This document shows, piece after piece, positions 1 to 6,103 of a DNA stretch of 6,586 bases (the stretch's first letter is position 1; every line of letters starts with the position of its first letter). A program made the position numbers and the translations under genes. The notes below the pieces were generated by a model. That model saw nothing but the letters and a program-made list of their open reading frames with translations. It had not been told where the DNA came from and made no database searches. The DNA comes from Acidaminococcales bacterium (GTDB lineage Bacteria; Bacillota; Negativicutes; Acidaminococcales; JAISLQ01), in NCBI GenBank assembly GCA_031275255.1, contig JAISPA010000249.1, positions 1-6,586 of the forward strand. Direction: 5' to 3'.

Positions 1-475
1 TTGGCTCGTCGGCCAGTATTATCGGCGCTTCGCCGACCAGCGCGCGTGCTATCGCCACCCTCTGCTGCTGGCCGCCGGACAATTGCTGCGGGCGGCGGGC
101 GCGGAACTCGTCAAGCTGGGTAAGGTACACCACCTGGTCGATGAGTTTTTTTTGCTCGGCGGACGGTACTTTTTTCATGTTAAGCCCAAAACGGATGTTT
201 TCCTCCACCGTCATGTGCGGAAAAAGAGCGTAATGCTGAAAAATCATGTTGACGTTACGCTTGTAGGGCGGAAGTTTTGTTACGTTCCGCTTGTCGATAT
301 ATATTTCGCCCTGGGTGGGCGTTTCGAGGCCGGCGAGCATACGCAGCAAAGTAGTCTTGCCGCAGCCGGACGGGCCGAGCAGGGTAAGGAACTCCCCGTT
401 GTTCACGGTAAGGTCAAGGTGGGGGATGACAACGGTATTGTCAAATTTTTTTTGCAGCCCCTGGATGCTGATCAT
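1..475 (-). CDS. potA: ABC transporter ATP-binding protein, spermidine/putrescine (PotA) type, 3' end cut by window
   Basis: This is the first 158 codons of an ATPase subunit that would power uptake of a small solute, most likely polyamines, from the cytoplasmic face of the membrane. Directly visible are Walker A GPSGCGKT (residues 34-41, Lys40), the Q-loop in MIFQHYALFPHM (Gln80), the ABC signature LSGGQQQR (132-139) and Walker B IILADEP (Asp156, Glu157). The D-loop, H-loop and C-terminal regulatory domain lie beyond the window. The FQHYALFPHMTVEEN and QLSGGQQQRVAIARALV stretches match the PotA/CysA/FbpC importer group, PotA best. Start: ATG at 475. There is no strong ribosome binding site, and an in-frame TTG lies 18 bases upstream at 493. 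Permease and binding-protein genes, if present, would be downstream, off the left edge. The substrate is inferred; the ABC importer ATPase call is firm. Confidence 0.85.
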   Translation of the reverse strand, partial: MISIQGLQKKFDNTVVIPHLDLTVNNGEFLTLLGPSGCGKTTLLRMLAGLETPTQGEIYIDKRNVTKLPPYKRNVNMIFQHYALFPHMTVEENIRFGLNMKKVPSAEQKKLIDQVVYLTQLDEFRARRPQQLSGGQQQRVAIARALVGEAPIILADEP

Positions 476-757
476 AGCGTTCTTGTCAGGCAATTATCAC
501 TCATCCGCCTTATAATGAGTTAAGTAATACTTTATTTGCACTCAAACTTAATGCTTATCGCTTTTTATAATATTAAAGCATTTTATAGGAATATGCAAGG
601 TTTTTTCACAAATTGCCGCTTTGGGTATTTCGCTTTTACGATAGCGTTTGGTAAAGCAGGAATTTGCCCGCCGCAGCCGAATTATCATTAACGGGCAAAG
701 AAAGTTTTTGCTTTCGCGGCTGCCCGGAAAACTTAAAAATTGGCGCGGAGGGAAATT
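476..757. promoter_or_regulatory. Divergent intergenic region and structured leader before the cupin operon
   Basis: This gap between the divergent ABC gene and the cupin operon contains no convincing gene. It has two plus-strand TATAAT hexamers (511-516 and 566-571), neither with a good -35 box at the normal distance. The second sits in the loop of a 7-bp inverted repeat, AATGCTT (550-556) and AAGCATT (576-582), which could be an operator. Nearer the gene, TTTGCCCG (663-670) pairs perfectly with CGGGCAAA (692-699). A competing helix, GCAGCCG (673-679) with CGGCTGC (717-723), encloses the second arm, and CGGGCA (692-697) could also pair with TGCCCG (721-726). A small GAAAG/CTTTC hairpin (700-715) lies inside. 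The layout suggests an RNA leader with alternative folds, but I recognise no known riboswitch class. Confidence 0.35.
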
Positions 758-1087
758 TTGCAAAATATTTTTGAATGTTTCCAGGGAAACAATGGCAAGG
801 AAATAACCGAGGAATTGTTCCGTCTGAAAGAAGGGCGGGTGGCAAGGATAATATCCACCGGGCAAAAATCCGCTCCGGGCTTTTGGTATGAGGAAAAGGA
901 AGACGAATGGGTAATCGTCCTTTTGGGCGAAGGGGAGATAGAATGGCCGGACGGACGCAGAAAATTTTTAAAGGCGGGGGATTGGCTGTTCCTCCCGGCG
1001 CTGGAAAAACATCGCGTAGCGTATACCTCAGCTTGCCCGCCCTGCGTGTGGCTGGCGGTTTACGGAAAGGAAATTGAGCATGTTTAA
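758..1087 (+). CDS. Small cupin-domain protein, 109 aa
   Basis: This is a single-domain beta-barrel cupin of the short stand-alone type, probably cytoplasmic and of unknown substrate. Visible family marks are RIISTGQKSAPGFWY (residues 30-44), the EW pair at 50-51, GEGEIE (57-62), and the second cupin motif GDWLFLPALEKHRV (74-87), then VWLAV near the end. The usual HxH pair of cupin motif 1 is absent: the position reads FWYEEKEDEW, leaving Glu50 and His85 as the likeliest remaining ligand positions. The start is chosen as TTG at 758 because GGAGGG (747-752) lies 5 bases before it; the in-frame TTG at 740 has no such site and lies upstream of it. Its last 8 bases overlap the NamZ gene, so the two are probably translationally coupled. 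A sensor or small-molecule binding role is possible; enzyme activity is unproven. Confidence 0.8.
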   Translation: MQNIFECFQGNNGKEITEELFRLKEGRVARIISTGQKSAPGFWYEEKEDEWVIVLLGEGEIEWPDGRRKFLKAGDWLFLPALEKHRVAYTSACPPCVWLAVYGKEIEHV

Positions 1088-2336
1088 AAATCTGCCGCGT
1101 ATTTTTTTCGTATTGTTTATGCTGGCGTCCGCGACGGCCGTTTTCGCCGCCGGCGAAGCCGCGCGCCAGCCAGCGGCCGTGAAAACCGGCCTGGAAAGAA
1201 TCGATGAATTTGCCGGCATATTCGCCGGCAAACGCATCGGACTCATCACCAACGCGACCGGAGTGGACAGCAACCTGAACGACAGCGCGAAAATTTTGGC
1301 CGGCAAAGTGAATCTGACGGCGATCTTTTCCCCCGAGCACGGCTACCTTGGGCAGACGGCGGCGGGCGGCGAAGTCGGCGCTTATTTCGACGAACGGCTG
1401 GGCGTGCCGGTGTACAGCCTGTACGGCGCGGTCAAAAAACCTACGGCGAAAATGCTGGAAAATATTGACCTGCTGGTGTTTGACATACAGGACATAGGCG
1501 TGCGCAATTATACCTATCTTTCGACTATGGCTTACGCTATGCAAGCCTGCGCCGAAGAAAAAAAGCAATTTGCCGTGCTTGACCGGCCCAATCCGCTTGG
1601 CGGCAAAATGGAAGGCCCGGTGCTTAAAGCGGGGTTTGAGTCTTTTATCGGGCTTTATCCCATTCCTTTCCGGCACGGGCTGACGCCGGGAGAGGCGGCG
1701 CTTTTTTACAACGGCGAATTCGCCATAGGCGTCGACCTCTTTGTAATTCCCCTTTCCGGCTGGAAGCGCGAAATGTATTTTGAAGAAACGGGCCTTCCCT
1801 GGATCATGACTTCGCCCAACATACCGACGCTTGACAGTGTGATAGGGTACGCGGCCACCGGCGCTTTCGCCGGCCTGGGCGTTACCAACGGGGTAGGCAC
1901 GACCAGGCCGTTCGAGTTTGCCGGCGCGCCTTGGATAGACGCTTACCGGCTGGCGTATCTTGCCAACCGGGAGAACCTGCCCGGCGTCGTCTTCCGGCCG
2001 GCGGCTTTTACGCCTTCCTTCGGCGGCTACGCCGGCAAAACCTGCTACGGCGTACAATTGCATTTTACGGACAAGAAAAAGGCTAACGCGGTAGAGGCCG
2101 GCATCAGGCTGTTCTACCTCTTGCGCCAACTGGCGGGAGTGGATAAGATAGACGCCGGCGGCTCTGCCCGGATAGATAAAAATCTCGGCGAAAATTCGGT
2201 CTGGGACAATCTGCCGCTGGAAGAGCTGCTTGCCCGCTGGCGGGCGGAATGTGCGGCTTTCGCTGTAAAGGCAAAACCTTATCTTTTGTACGAATGGGGT
2301 GAAGATGCTGGTCATGCTGACAAGGGAGCTGATTGA
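1080..2336 (+). CDS. namZ: Secreted exo-beta-N-acetylmuramidase, NamZ/DUF1343 family (GH171)
   Basis: Members of this family release N-acetylmuramic acid from the non-reducing ends of peptidoglycan fragments outside the cytoplasmic membrane. The 418-aa product is close to the length of the Bacillus subtilis enzyme. It begins with a signal peptide: Lys/Arg-containing start, hydrophobic core at about 8-22, and likely cleavage after VFA (residue 23). Family blocks follow in order: GKRIGLITNATG, SPEHG (84-88, with Glu86 the candidate catalytic acid), FDIQDIGVRNYTY (from about 134), LDRPNPLGG (about 167-175), SPNIPT (245-250) and GVTNGVGTTRPFEF (about 267-280). No key block looks missing. Start ATG 1080 is preferred over TTG 1074 because AAAGGA (1066-1071) is 8 bases ahead of it. 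The gene overlaps the cupin gene by 8 bases and the HD gene by 32. Cell-wall salvage or turnover is the likely role; the catalytic residue comes from my recollection of family work. Confidence 0.9.
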   Translation: MFKNLPRIFFVLFMLASATAVFAAGEAARQPAAVKTGLERIDEFAGIFAGKRIGLITNATGVDSNLNDSAKILAGKVNLTAIFSPEHGYLGQTAAGGEVGAYFDERLGVPVYSLYGAVKKPTAKMLENIDLLVFDIQDIGVRNYTYLSTMAYAMQACAEEKKQFAVLDRPNPLGGKMEGPVLKAGFESFIGLYPIPFRHGLTPGEAALFYNGEFAIGVDLFVIPLSGWKREMYFEETGLPWIMTSPNIPTLDSVIGYAATGAFAGLGVTNGVGTTRPFEFAGAPWIDAYRLAYLANRENLPGVVFRPAAFTPSFGGYAGKTCYGVQLHFTDKKKANAVEAGIRLFYLLRQLAGVDKIDAGGSARIDKNLGENSVWDNLPLEELLARWRAECAAFAVKAKPYLLYEWGEDAGHADKGAD

Positions 2337-3585
2337 GAAGATTTACGACGCGGCCAATTCCCAGCGCTGGAAAGATCATCTGCACCCGCATCAGGGGTTT
2401 ACGGAGCTGGACAAACAGGCGCACAAGATGGTCATCGCCTATGTCCTGGCCAAATATGAGGAAAGCCCGGAAAACGCGGTCAACTGGCGCGCCCTGATCG
2501 AAGGCGGCCTGTTTGAGTTTTTGCATCGCACGGTCGTTACCGATATAAAACCGCCCGTCTATTATGAACTGATGCGCGGGAACGGACGGGAGATTGACGG
2601 TTGGGTAACCGGCCGGCTCCAGCCGGTGCTGCGTGGGCTGGGCGGCGGATTTTTTGACGCTTTCAGCGCTTATTTTGCCAAACCCCAACATTGCGCCCGC
2701 GAAAAACGCATACTGAAAGCCGCCCACTATCTTGCCACCAATTGGGAGTTCCGTATCATTTACCGCATGAACAAAGGCGTGGTGGTCGGCATCGAAGATA
2801 CCCGGAAGGAGATTTTGTCCCAGATAAATGATTACAACGCTCTCGCCGGCGTGCAAAAAATGTCCGGGAACGGCAAAACGCGAAAATTCATTGACCTGGC
2901 CGGGCAGTTGCGTTTTCAAAAACGCTGGGCGCAGTCGCCGCGCATACCGGAAACTTCCGTCATGGGGCACATGCTGATCGTTGCCGTTTTTGGTTATTTT
3001 TGCGCCCGCGCGCTCGGCGCCTCCGACGCGCGGATCGTCAACGACTATCTGTGCGGGCTATTCCATGATCTGCCGGAAGTGCTGACGCGCGACATCATAT
3101 CGCCGGTCAAGCGCTCGGCGACCGAAATTGAGGATAAAATCAAAAAAATAGAAAGCGGCTACATGCGGGAAAAAATATTTCCGCTGCTGCCGGCAGCCTG
3201 GCACGGCGAATTAAAATATTTCACCGAAAATGAATTCGACACACGCTGCATTAAAAACGGCGCGCCGCAAAAACTGGAAGGAGATTTCGTTATACCGCCG
3301 GCATATGACCGCCCTGAATTAAAACCGGTAGACGGGGTGGTATTAAAATGCTGCGACAACCTGGCGGCGCTTATCGAAGCCGTATTGTCCTACAAACACG
3401 GCGTTTTTTCCGATCATTTGTACACGGCCGTGATGAACATAACCAAAAGCATTTCCGGCCGGGGCGCGGACGCCGACGCGAAAATAGCCGCCGCCGGCCT
3501 TGACTTTCCTAAGCTGATCGATGAATTTTCCCTGATTGAAGAAATCAAAAAAAACCACCAGGCGCGTTTTCATTATCTGGATTGA
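2305..3585 (+). CDS. HD-domain phosphohydrolase, YfbR-like, with a degenerate second HD-like half
   Basis: This 426-aa soluble protein belongs to the HD metal-dependent phosphohydrolases (COG1896/YfbR-like), which usually remove phosphate from nucleotides. The C-terminal half carries an intact set: His222 in ETSVMGHML, the His254-Asp255 dyad in GLFHDLPEVLTRDI, and Asp351 in LKCCDNLAALIEA. The N-terminal half repeats the same pattern without the metal ligands: His40 in LDKQAHKMVIAY, GLFEFLHRTVVTDI (68-81) where Glu-Phe replaces His-Asp, and LKAAHYLATNWEF (137-149) where His141 replaces Asp. This looks like an internal duplication with one inactive copy. Start ATG 2305 follows GGGGTGA (2296-2302). 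GTG 2299 lies within that site, and ATG 2314 (MLTREL) is a possible alternative. The gene overlaps namZ by 32 bases, so it is co-translated with it. The substrate cannot be read from the sequence. Confidence 0.85.
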   Translation: MLVMLTRELIEKIYDAANSQRWKDHLHPHQGFTELDKQAHKMVIAYVLAKYEESPENAVNWRALIEGGLFEFLHRTVVTDIKPPVYYELMRGNGREIDGWVTGRLQPVLRGLGGGFFDAFSAYFAKPQHCAREKRILKAAHYLATNWEFRIIYRMNKGVVVGIEDTRKEILSQINDYNALAGVQKMSGNGKTRKFIDLAGQLRFQKRWAQSPRIPETSVMGHMLIVAVFGYFCARALGASDARIVNDYLCGLFHDLPEVLTRDIISPVKRSATEIEDKIKKIESGYMREKIFPLLPAAWHGELKYFTENEFDTRCIKNGAPQKLEGDFVIPPAYDRPELKPVDGVVLKCCDNLAALIEAVLSYKHGVFSDHLYTAVMNITKSISGRGADADAKIAAAGLDFPKLIDEFSLIEEIKKNHQARFHYLD

Positions 3586-3597
3586 AATAACCGCGGC

Positions 3598-3627
3598 TTG
3601 ACCGGCGGTCGTGTTATATGTTAGAAT
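3598..3627 (+). promoter_or_regulatory. Sigma-A promoter with extended -10 for the aminotransferase gene
   Basis: TTGACC (3598-3603) and TAGAAT (3622-3627) each match the consensus at five of six bases. They are separated by 18 bases, and TGT directly before the -10 makes an extended -10. Transcription would begin near 3634, leaving a leader of about 64 bases. It starts just after the HD gene stop at 3585, so the aminotransferase probably has its own transcript in addition to any read-through; I see no convincing terminator between the two genes. Confidence 0.6.
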
Positions 3628-3697
3628 TCTTGCCATAAAGCGCACTGTAACAAATATGTACAAAAGCAATCAGCAATCTTGCCGGGAGGATTTCACA

Positions 3698-4888
3698 ATG
3701 ACAGTTGCAACCGCGCGGCGCATGGACAAACTCGGCCGCTCAGAGATTCGCGAAATATTGAAGCTGACCCTCAAGCCCGACATCATAAGCTTTGCCGGCG
3801 GGCTGCCCGCACCGGAACTTTTCCCGGTGGAGGAAATAAAAAGCGTAACGCAAGATCTTTTAAGCCGGCACGGGCGGCAGGTACTGCAATATTCCACCAC
3901 GGAGGGTTTTTATCCTTTCCGCGAAATCATCGCCGCCCGCGCGAACGACAACTTTCAGACAAAATTGACCGGCGATGATATTACGATTGTTACAGGCTCG
4001 CAGCAGGCGCTTGATTTGGCCGGAAAGATATTTATCGACGAAGGTGATGCGGTCCTCTTGGAAAGCCCTTCCTACCTGGGTGCGATTAACGCTTTCAAGC
4101 CTTACGGGCCGCGCTTTGCCGAAGTTGCCATGGACGAGAACGGCATGATCCCGGCAGAACTGGAAAAGACGCTTAAAGCGGTCGGGCGGGCAAAGCTGCT
4201 CTATATGACGCCTGATTTTCAAAATCCCACCGGGCGCACTCTGTCATTGGAGAGACGCAAACATATTATTGAAATAATAAACAAATACAATTTACCGCTG
4301 ATTGAGGACAACCCCTACGGCGAACTGCGTTTTGAAGGCGAGAGGCTGCCTGCGCTCAAGGCGCTGGACACCAAAGGGCTTGTCATCTATAACGGGACGT
4401 TTTCCAAGATTTTATCGCCGGGGCTCCGGCAGGGCTATGTGGCGGCCGCCCATGATTTGCTGGAACTTTTCATCACGGTAAAGCAGTCAAGCGACCTGCA
4501 CACGAGTGAACTCAACCAGCGCATCGTTTATGAATACCTGCTAAAATATGACATCAAGGAGCATATAAAGCGCCTTATCGCTTTGTACAAAAGCCGTCTT
4601 GACGCCATAATAAAAAGCATGGAAGAAGAATTTCCGCCCGAGGTCAGCTTTACCCGGCCGGAGGGCGGCCTGTTCCTGTGGGTCGTCCTGCCCGAAAAAA
4701 TCGACGCCGGCAAACTTTTGGTCAAATGCCTTGAAGAGAAGGTCGCTTTTGTACCAGGGTTTTCCTTTTATCCCAACGGCGGGCAAAGAAATACGCTGCG
4801 GATCAATTATTCCAACATGCCGGAAGACAGGATAAAAGAAGGAATAAAAAGACTGGCGGCGGTGTTCCGAAAAGCTTTGAAGGCATAA
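3698..4888 (+). CDS. PLP-dependent aminotransferase, class I/II (LysN / 2-aminoadipate-type)
   Basis: This 396-aa cytoplasmic enzyme transfers amino groups between amino acids and 2-oxo acids using pyridoxal phosphate. Fold-type I landmarks are all present: ISFAGGLPAPELFP near the N-terminus, YSTTEGFYPFRE, GSQQALDLAGKIF, PDFQNPTGR, IEDNPYGELRF with Asp204 (pyridine nitrogen contact) and Tyr207, GTFSKILSPGLRQGY with the PLP-binding Lys237, RPEGGLFLWV, and FYPNGGQRNTLRINYS with Arg368 (substrate carboxylate). The pattern is that of the stand-alone aminotransferases related to MocR regulators and LysN. No helix-turn-helix domain is attached. Candidate substrates include 2-aminoadipate, aromatic and branched-chain amino acids; sequence alone does not decide. 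Start ATG 3698 has GGGAGGA (3684-3690) at ideal spacing, and earlier in-frame starts lack one. It is probably monocistronic, closed by the inverted repeat just downstream. Confidence 0.9.
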   Translation: MTVATARRMDKLGRSEIREILKLTLKPDIISFAGGLPAPELFPVEEIKSVTQDLLSRHGRQVLQYSTTEGFYPFREIIAARANDNFQTKLTGDDITIVTGSQQALDLAGKIFIDEGDAVLLESPSYLGAINAFKPYGPRFAEVAMDENGMIPAELEKTLKAVGRAKLLYMTPDFQNPTGRTLSLERRKHIIEIINKYNLPLIEDNPYGELRFEGERLPALKALDTKGLVIYNGTFSKILSPGLRQGYVAAAHDLLELFITVKQSSDLHTSELNQRIVYEYLLKYDIKEHIKRLIALYKSRLDAIIKSMEEEFPPEVSFTRPEGGLFLWVVLPEKIDAGKLLVKCLEEKVAFVPGFSFYPNGGQRNTLRINYSNMPEDRIKEGIKRLAAVFRKALKA

Positions 4889-4901
4889 TTTTTAAAACGT
4901 A

Positions 4902-4955
4902 TTCAGGCGTAAATTATGGCCGCCCGTTTAGAGGCGGCCATAATTTACGCCTGAA
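4902..4955. terminator. 23-bp perfect inverted repeat between convergent genes, probable bidirectional terminator
   Basis: Arms 4902-4924 and 4933-4955 are perfectly complementary over 23 bases and flank an 8-base loop (4925-4932). The loop-proximal part is GC-rich (GGCCGCC with GGCGGCC) and the middle is AT-rich. It begins 13 bases after the aminotransferase stop and lies 70 bases past the stop of the convergent transporter gene. A U-tract is lacking on the plus strand, and only a short TTTT follows on the minus strand, so it is not a textbook intrinsic terminator. It may instead act as a transcript-end stabiliser, or be a small dispersed repeat. Confidence 0.6.
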
Positions 4956-5025
4956 AGACAAATCAATGATTATAACTGGGCCGACCTGCCTGTAAGGATG
5001 GGATTTCGGAGCGGGTCAGCTATGA

Positions 5026-5646
5026 TCAACCTTTTTTGAAGACGCCCAGCGGAGCGCCCAGCGGCCAGAATTTGCGGCCGTAAAATTTGTTCAGGAAAGT
5101 GGCGCAGCTGGCGTATAAAGAAATAACGGAAGTAGCGGCTTCCGCGAAAGCGGCCAGGCTGTGCGCCCAATGAACACCGCCGCCGATGCTGTCGATAGCC
5201 AGGCCCAAGAGCAGCAAATCAATAAATACCATATCAATAAATAAAGTCCGGTTGGTTTCGGCGGCGGCAATGGTGCCGGCGACGGCGAACACGAAATAGG
5301 CGAGAAAAGCGTACCCGATTTGATGCCCGTCAACCTGTTTGACCAATTCGGGGCCAAGGGCGCCGGTGGCGATCAGCCAGCTCATGGCCACGCCCAACCA
5401 GAAAAACCCAAACGCGCCGAATATCGTCGCGCCGAAAATATTGTTGTGATTAAAATCGTAAACGGATGCGTAAAGCTGCGCGATTGCGCCAAGAAAAATT
5501 GCCCAGGGAATAACAAAAGAAAGTCCGGTGGTTATGCCAAGTTTTTGCGAAGAAGCGACCGCTGTTACCACTGCCAGGCCTAACAGTCCGATTGCCGACG
5601 GATCGGCCACCACTATCTGAACCTTGCGCTCAATTGAATCGCTCAA
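5026..5646 (-). CDS. Acetate/succinate transporter, GPR1/FUN34/YaaH (SatP, AceTr) family
   Basis: This 206-aa integral membrane protein should move acetate or related small carboxylates, often with protons, through a six-helix pore. Hydrophobic segments lie at about 17-33, 41-61, 70-94, 108-130, 135-152 and 160-185. Family marks are GAFGFFWLGVAMSW (77-90) and the N-terminal signature region, which reads ADPSAIGLLGL (14-24) in place of the usual NPAPLGL; I believe such DPSxxG variants occur in other anaerobes, but cannot check. The length fits the family. The start is TTG 5646, with AAGGAGG (5654-5660) 7 bases upstream. It is convergent with the aminotransferase and has its own promoter upstream, so it is probably a single-gene unit. 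The family call is firm; substrate and direction are inferred. Confidence 0.88.
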   Translation of the reverse strand: MSDSIERKVQIVVADPSAIGLLGLAVVTAVASSQKLGITTGLSFVIPWAIFLGAIAQLYASVYDFNHNNIFGATIFGAFGFFWLGVAMSWLIATGALGPELVKQVDGHQIGYAFLAYFVFAVAGTIAAAETNRTLFIDMVFIDLLLLGLAIDSIGGGVHWAHSLAAFAEAATSVISLYASCATFLNKFYGRKFWPLGAPLGVFKKG

Positions 5647-5676
5647 ATACCTTCCTCCTTAATTTGCAAAATTTTC

Positions 5677-5744
5677 TAATGCGTCAATCTGCCAAGCAAG
5701 CGCATTATCATTAGTAATGTAATATAAAAACAAATTTCTGTCAA
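5677..5744 (-). promoter_or_regulatory. Promoter and leader hairpin of the acetate transporter gene
   Basis: On the minus strand a perfect TTGACA (5744-5739) is followed after 17 bases by TACATT (5721-5716, four of six consensus bases). Transcription would start near 5709, giving a leader of about 60 bases. That leader contains a 7-bp inverted repeat, CGCATTA (5701-5707) with TAATGCG (5677-5683), with a short nested stem in its loop. CATTA/TAATG (5703-5719) also overlaps the -10 box and could be an operator. Confidence 0.55.
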
Positions 5745-5797
5745 CGGTAATTTATCGGCCAGGTGGTTATTGGTCGTCTATGACCTTTCGCCGAATT

Positions 5798-5944
5798 TTA
5801 GCCGTCCATGGCCTTCGAAGGTTCGGCAAGGATTTCGGGCAAAGCAGTGCGGCAAATCAGCCGCAAAAATGCCGCGATTTCAGCCGGAGAACAGTATAAA
5901 TGCTTCCATTTTGCTTTCGTTGTGCTATGATTGACTTTACCCAT
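5798..5944 (-). CDS. 48-aa ORF, possible truncated IS30-type transposase N-terminus
   Basis: The frame starts at ATG 5944 with GGAGG (5954-5958) nine bases upstream, which argues it was once, or still is, translated. The first residues, MGKVNHSTTKAKWKHL, resemble the opening of IS30-family transposases as I remember them (polar lead followed by KWKHL before the first helix-turn-helix). From residue 17 on (YCSPAEIAAFLRLICR and after) nothing recognisable follows, and the frame stops at residue 48, far short of a transposase of roughly 300-400 aa. No DDE catalytic residues or terminal repeats were found. The simplest reading is a 5' fragment joined to unrelated DNA. It may also be an unrelated small protein; I cannot tell without a search. 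Confidence 0.35.
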   Translation of the reverse strand: MGKVNHSTTKAKWKHLYCSPAEIAAFLRLICRTALPEILAEPSKAMDG

Positions 5945-6018
5945 CCTGTGCCGCCTCCGTTGCTTTGTTGTCTTGCAACTTTAGTGTAGCGGATTTTCGG
6001 CCTGGATGGGTCTTTTTT
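5939..6018. repeat. 8-bp inverted repeat spanning the small ORF's start codon, with adjacent T-run
   Basis: ACCCATCC (5939-5946) and GGATGGGT (6004-6011) are perfect inverted copies 57 bases apart. The first arm covers the ATG of the minus-strand ORF. On the plus strand the second arm runs into TCTTTTTT (6011-6018), so the same repeat could end plus-strand transcripts. On minus-strand transcripts arriving from outside, it could hide the start codon. Confidence 0.45.
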
Positions 6019-6061
6019 ATTTGCTTGGGCAAATTTATATTTTGCAACTTACCTAACCCCT

Positions 6062-6103
6062 ACCCTTGCCTAAGCTGTGGAAATACAAGGATGGGTGGAT
6101 GGG
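6062..6103. repeat. GGATGGG tandem copy and imperfect hairpin
   Basis: Two adjacent copies, GGATGGGT and GGATGGGC, lie at 6089-6104. CCTACCCTTG just upstream (about 6059-6068) can pair with CAAGGATGGG (6086-6095) apart from one mismatch and one wobble. Runs of two or more G occur four times on each strand within this stretch, so a weak two-layer G-quadruplex is conceivable. Function is unknown. Confidence 0.3.

Noticed and set aside
83..523. 146-codon plus-strand frame at the left edge
   Set aside because: It runs opposite the ABC ATPase, whose Walker A, signature and Walker B motifs are clear on the minus strand.
636..2315. Long 559-codon minus-strand open frame opposite the cupin and NamZ genes
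   Set aside because: It is antisense to well-recognised coding sequence, its translation is rich in Arg, Pro and Gly with no family resemblance, and no convincing ribosome binding site precedes its start. It is a shadow of the real genes.
2104..2970. 288-codon minus-strand open frame opposite NamZ and the HD gene
   Set aside because: Antisense to conserved motifs of both genes; no recognisable domain in its translation.
3591..3611. CCGCGG/GACCGGCGGTC as a terminator after the HD gene
   Set aside because: The repeats do not form one stable stem, no T-run follows, and the bases overlap the promoter -35 box.
3611..3697. Upstream start codons extending the aminotransferase by 29 residues
   Set aside because: The extension overlaps the predicted promoter and transcription start and lacks a ribosome binding site; ATG 3698 has a strong one and matches the usual family N-terminus.
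6089..6103. CRISPR-like repeat array from the GGATGGG copies
   Set aside because: The repeats are only 7-8 bases and irregularly spaced, with no spacers of uniform length.
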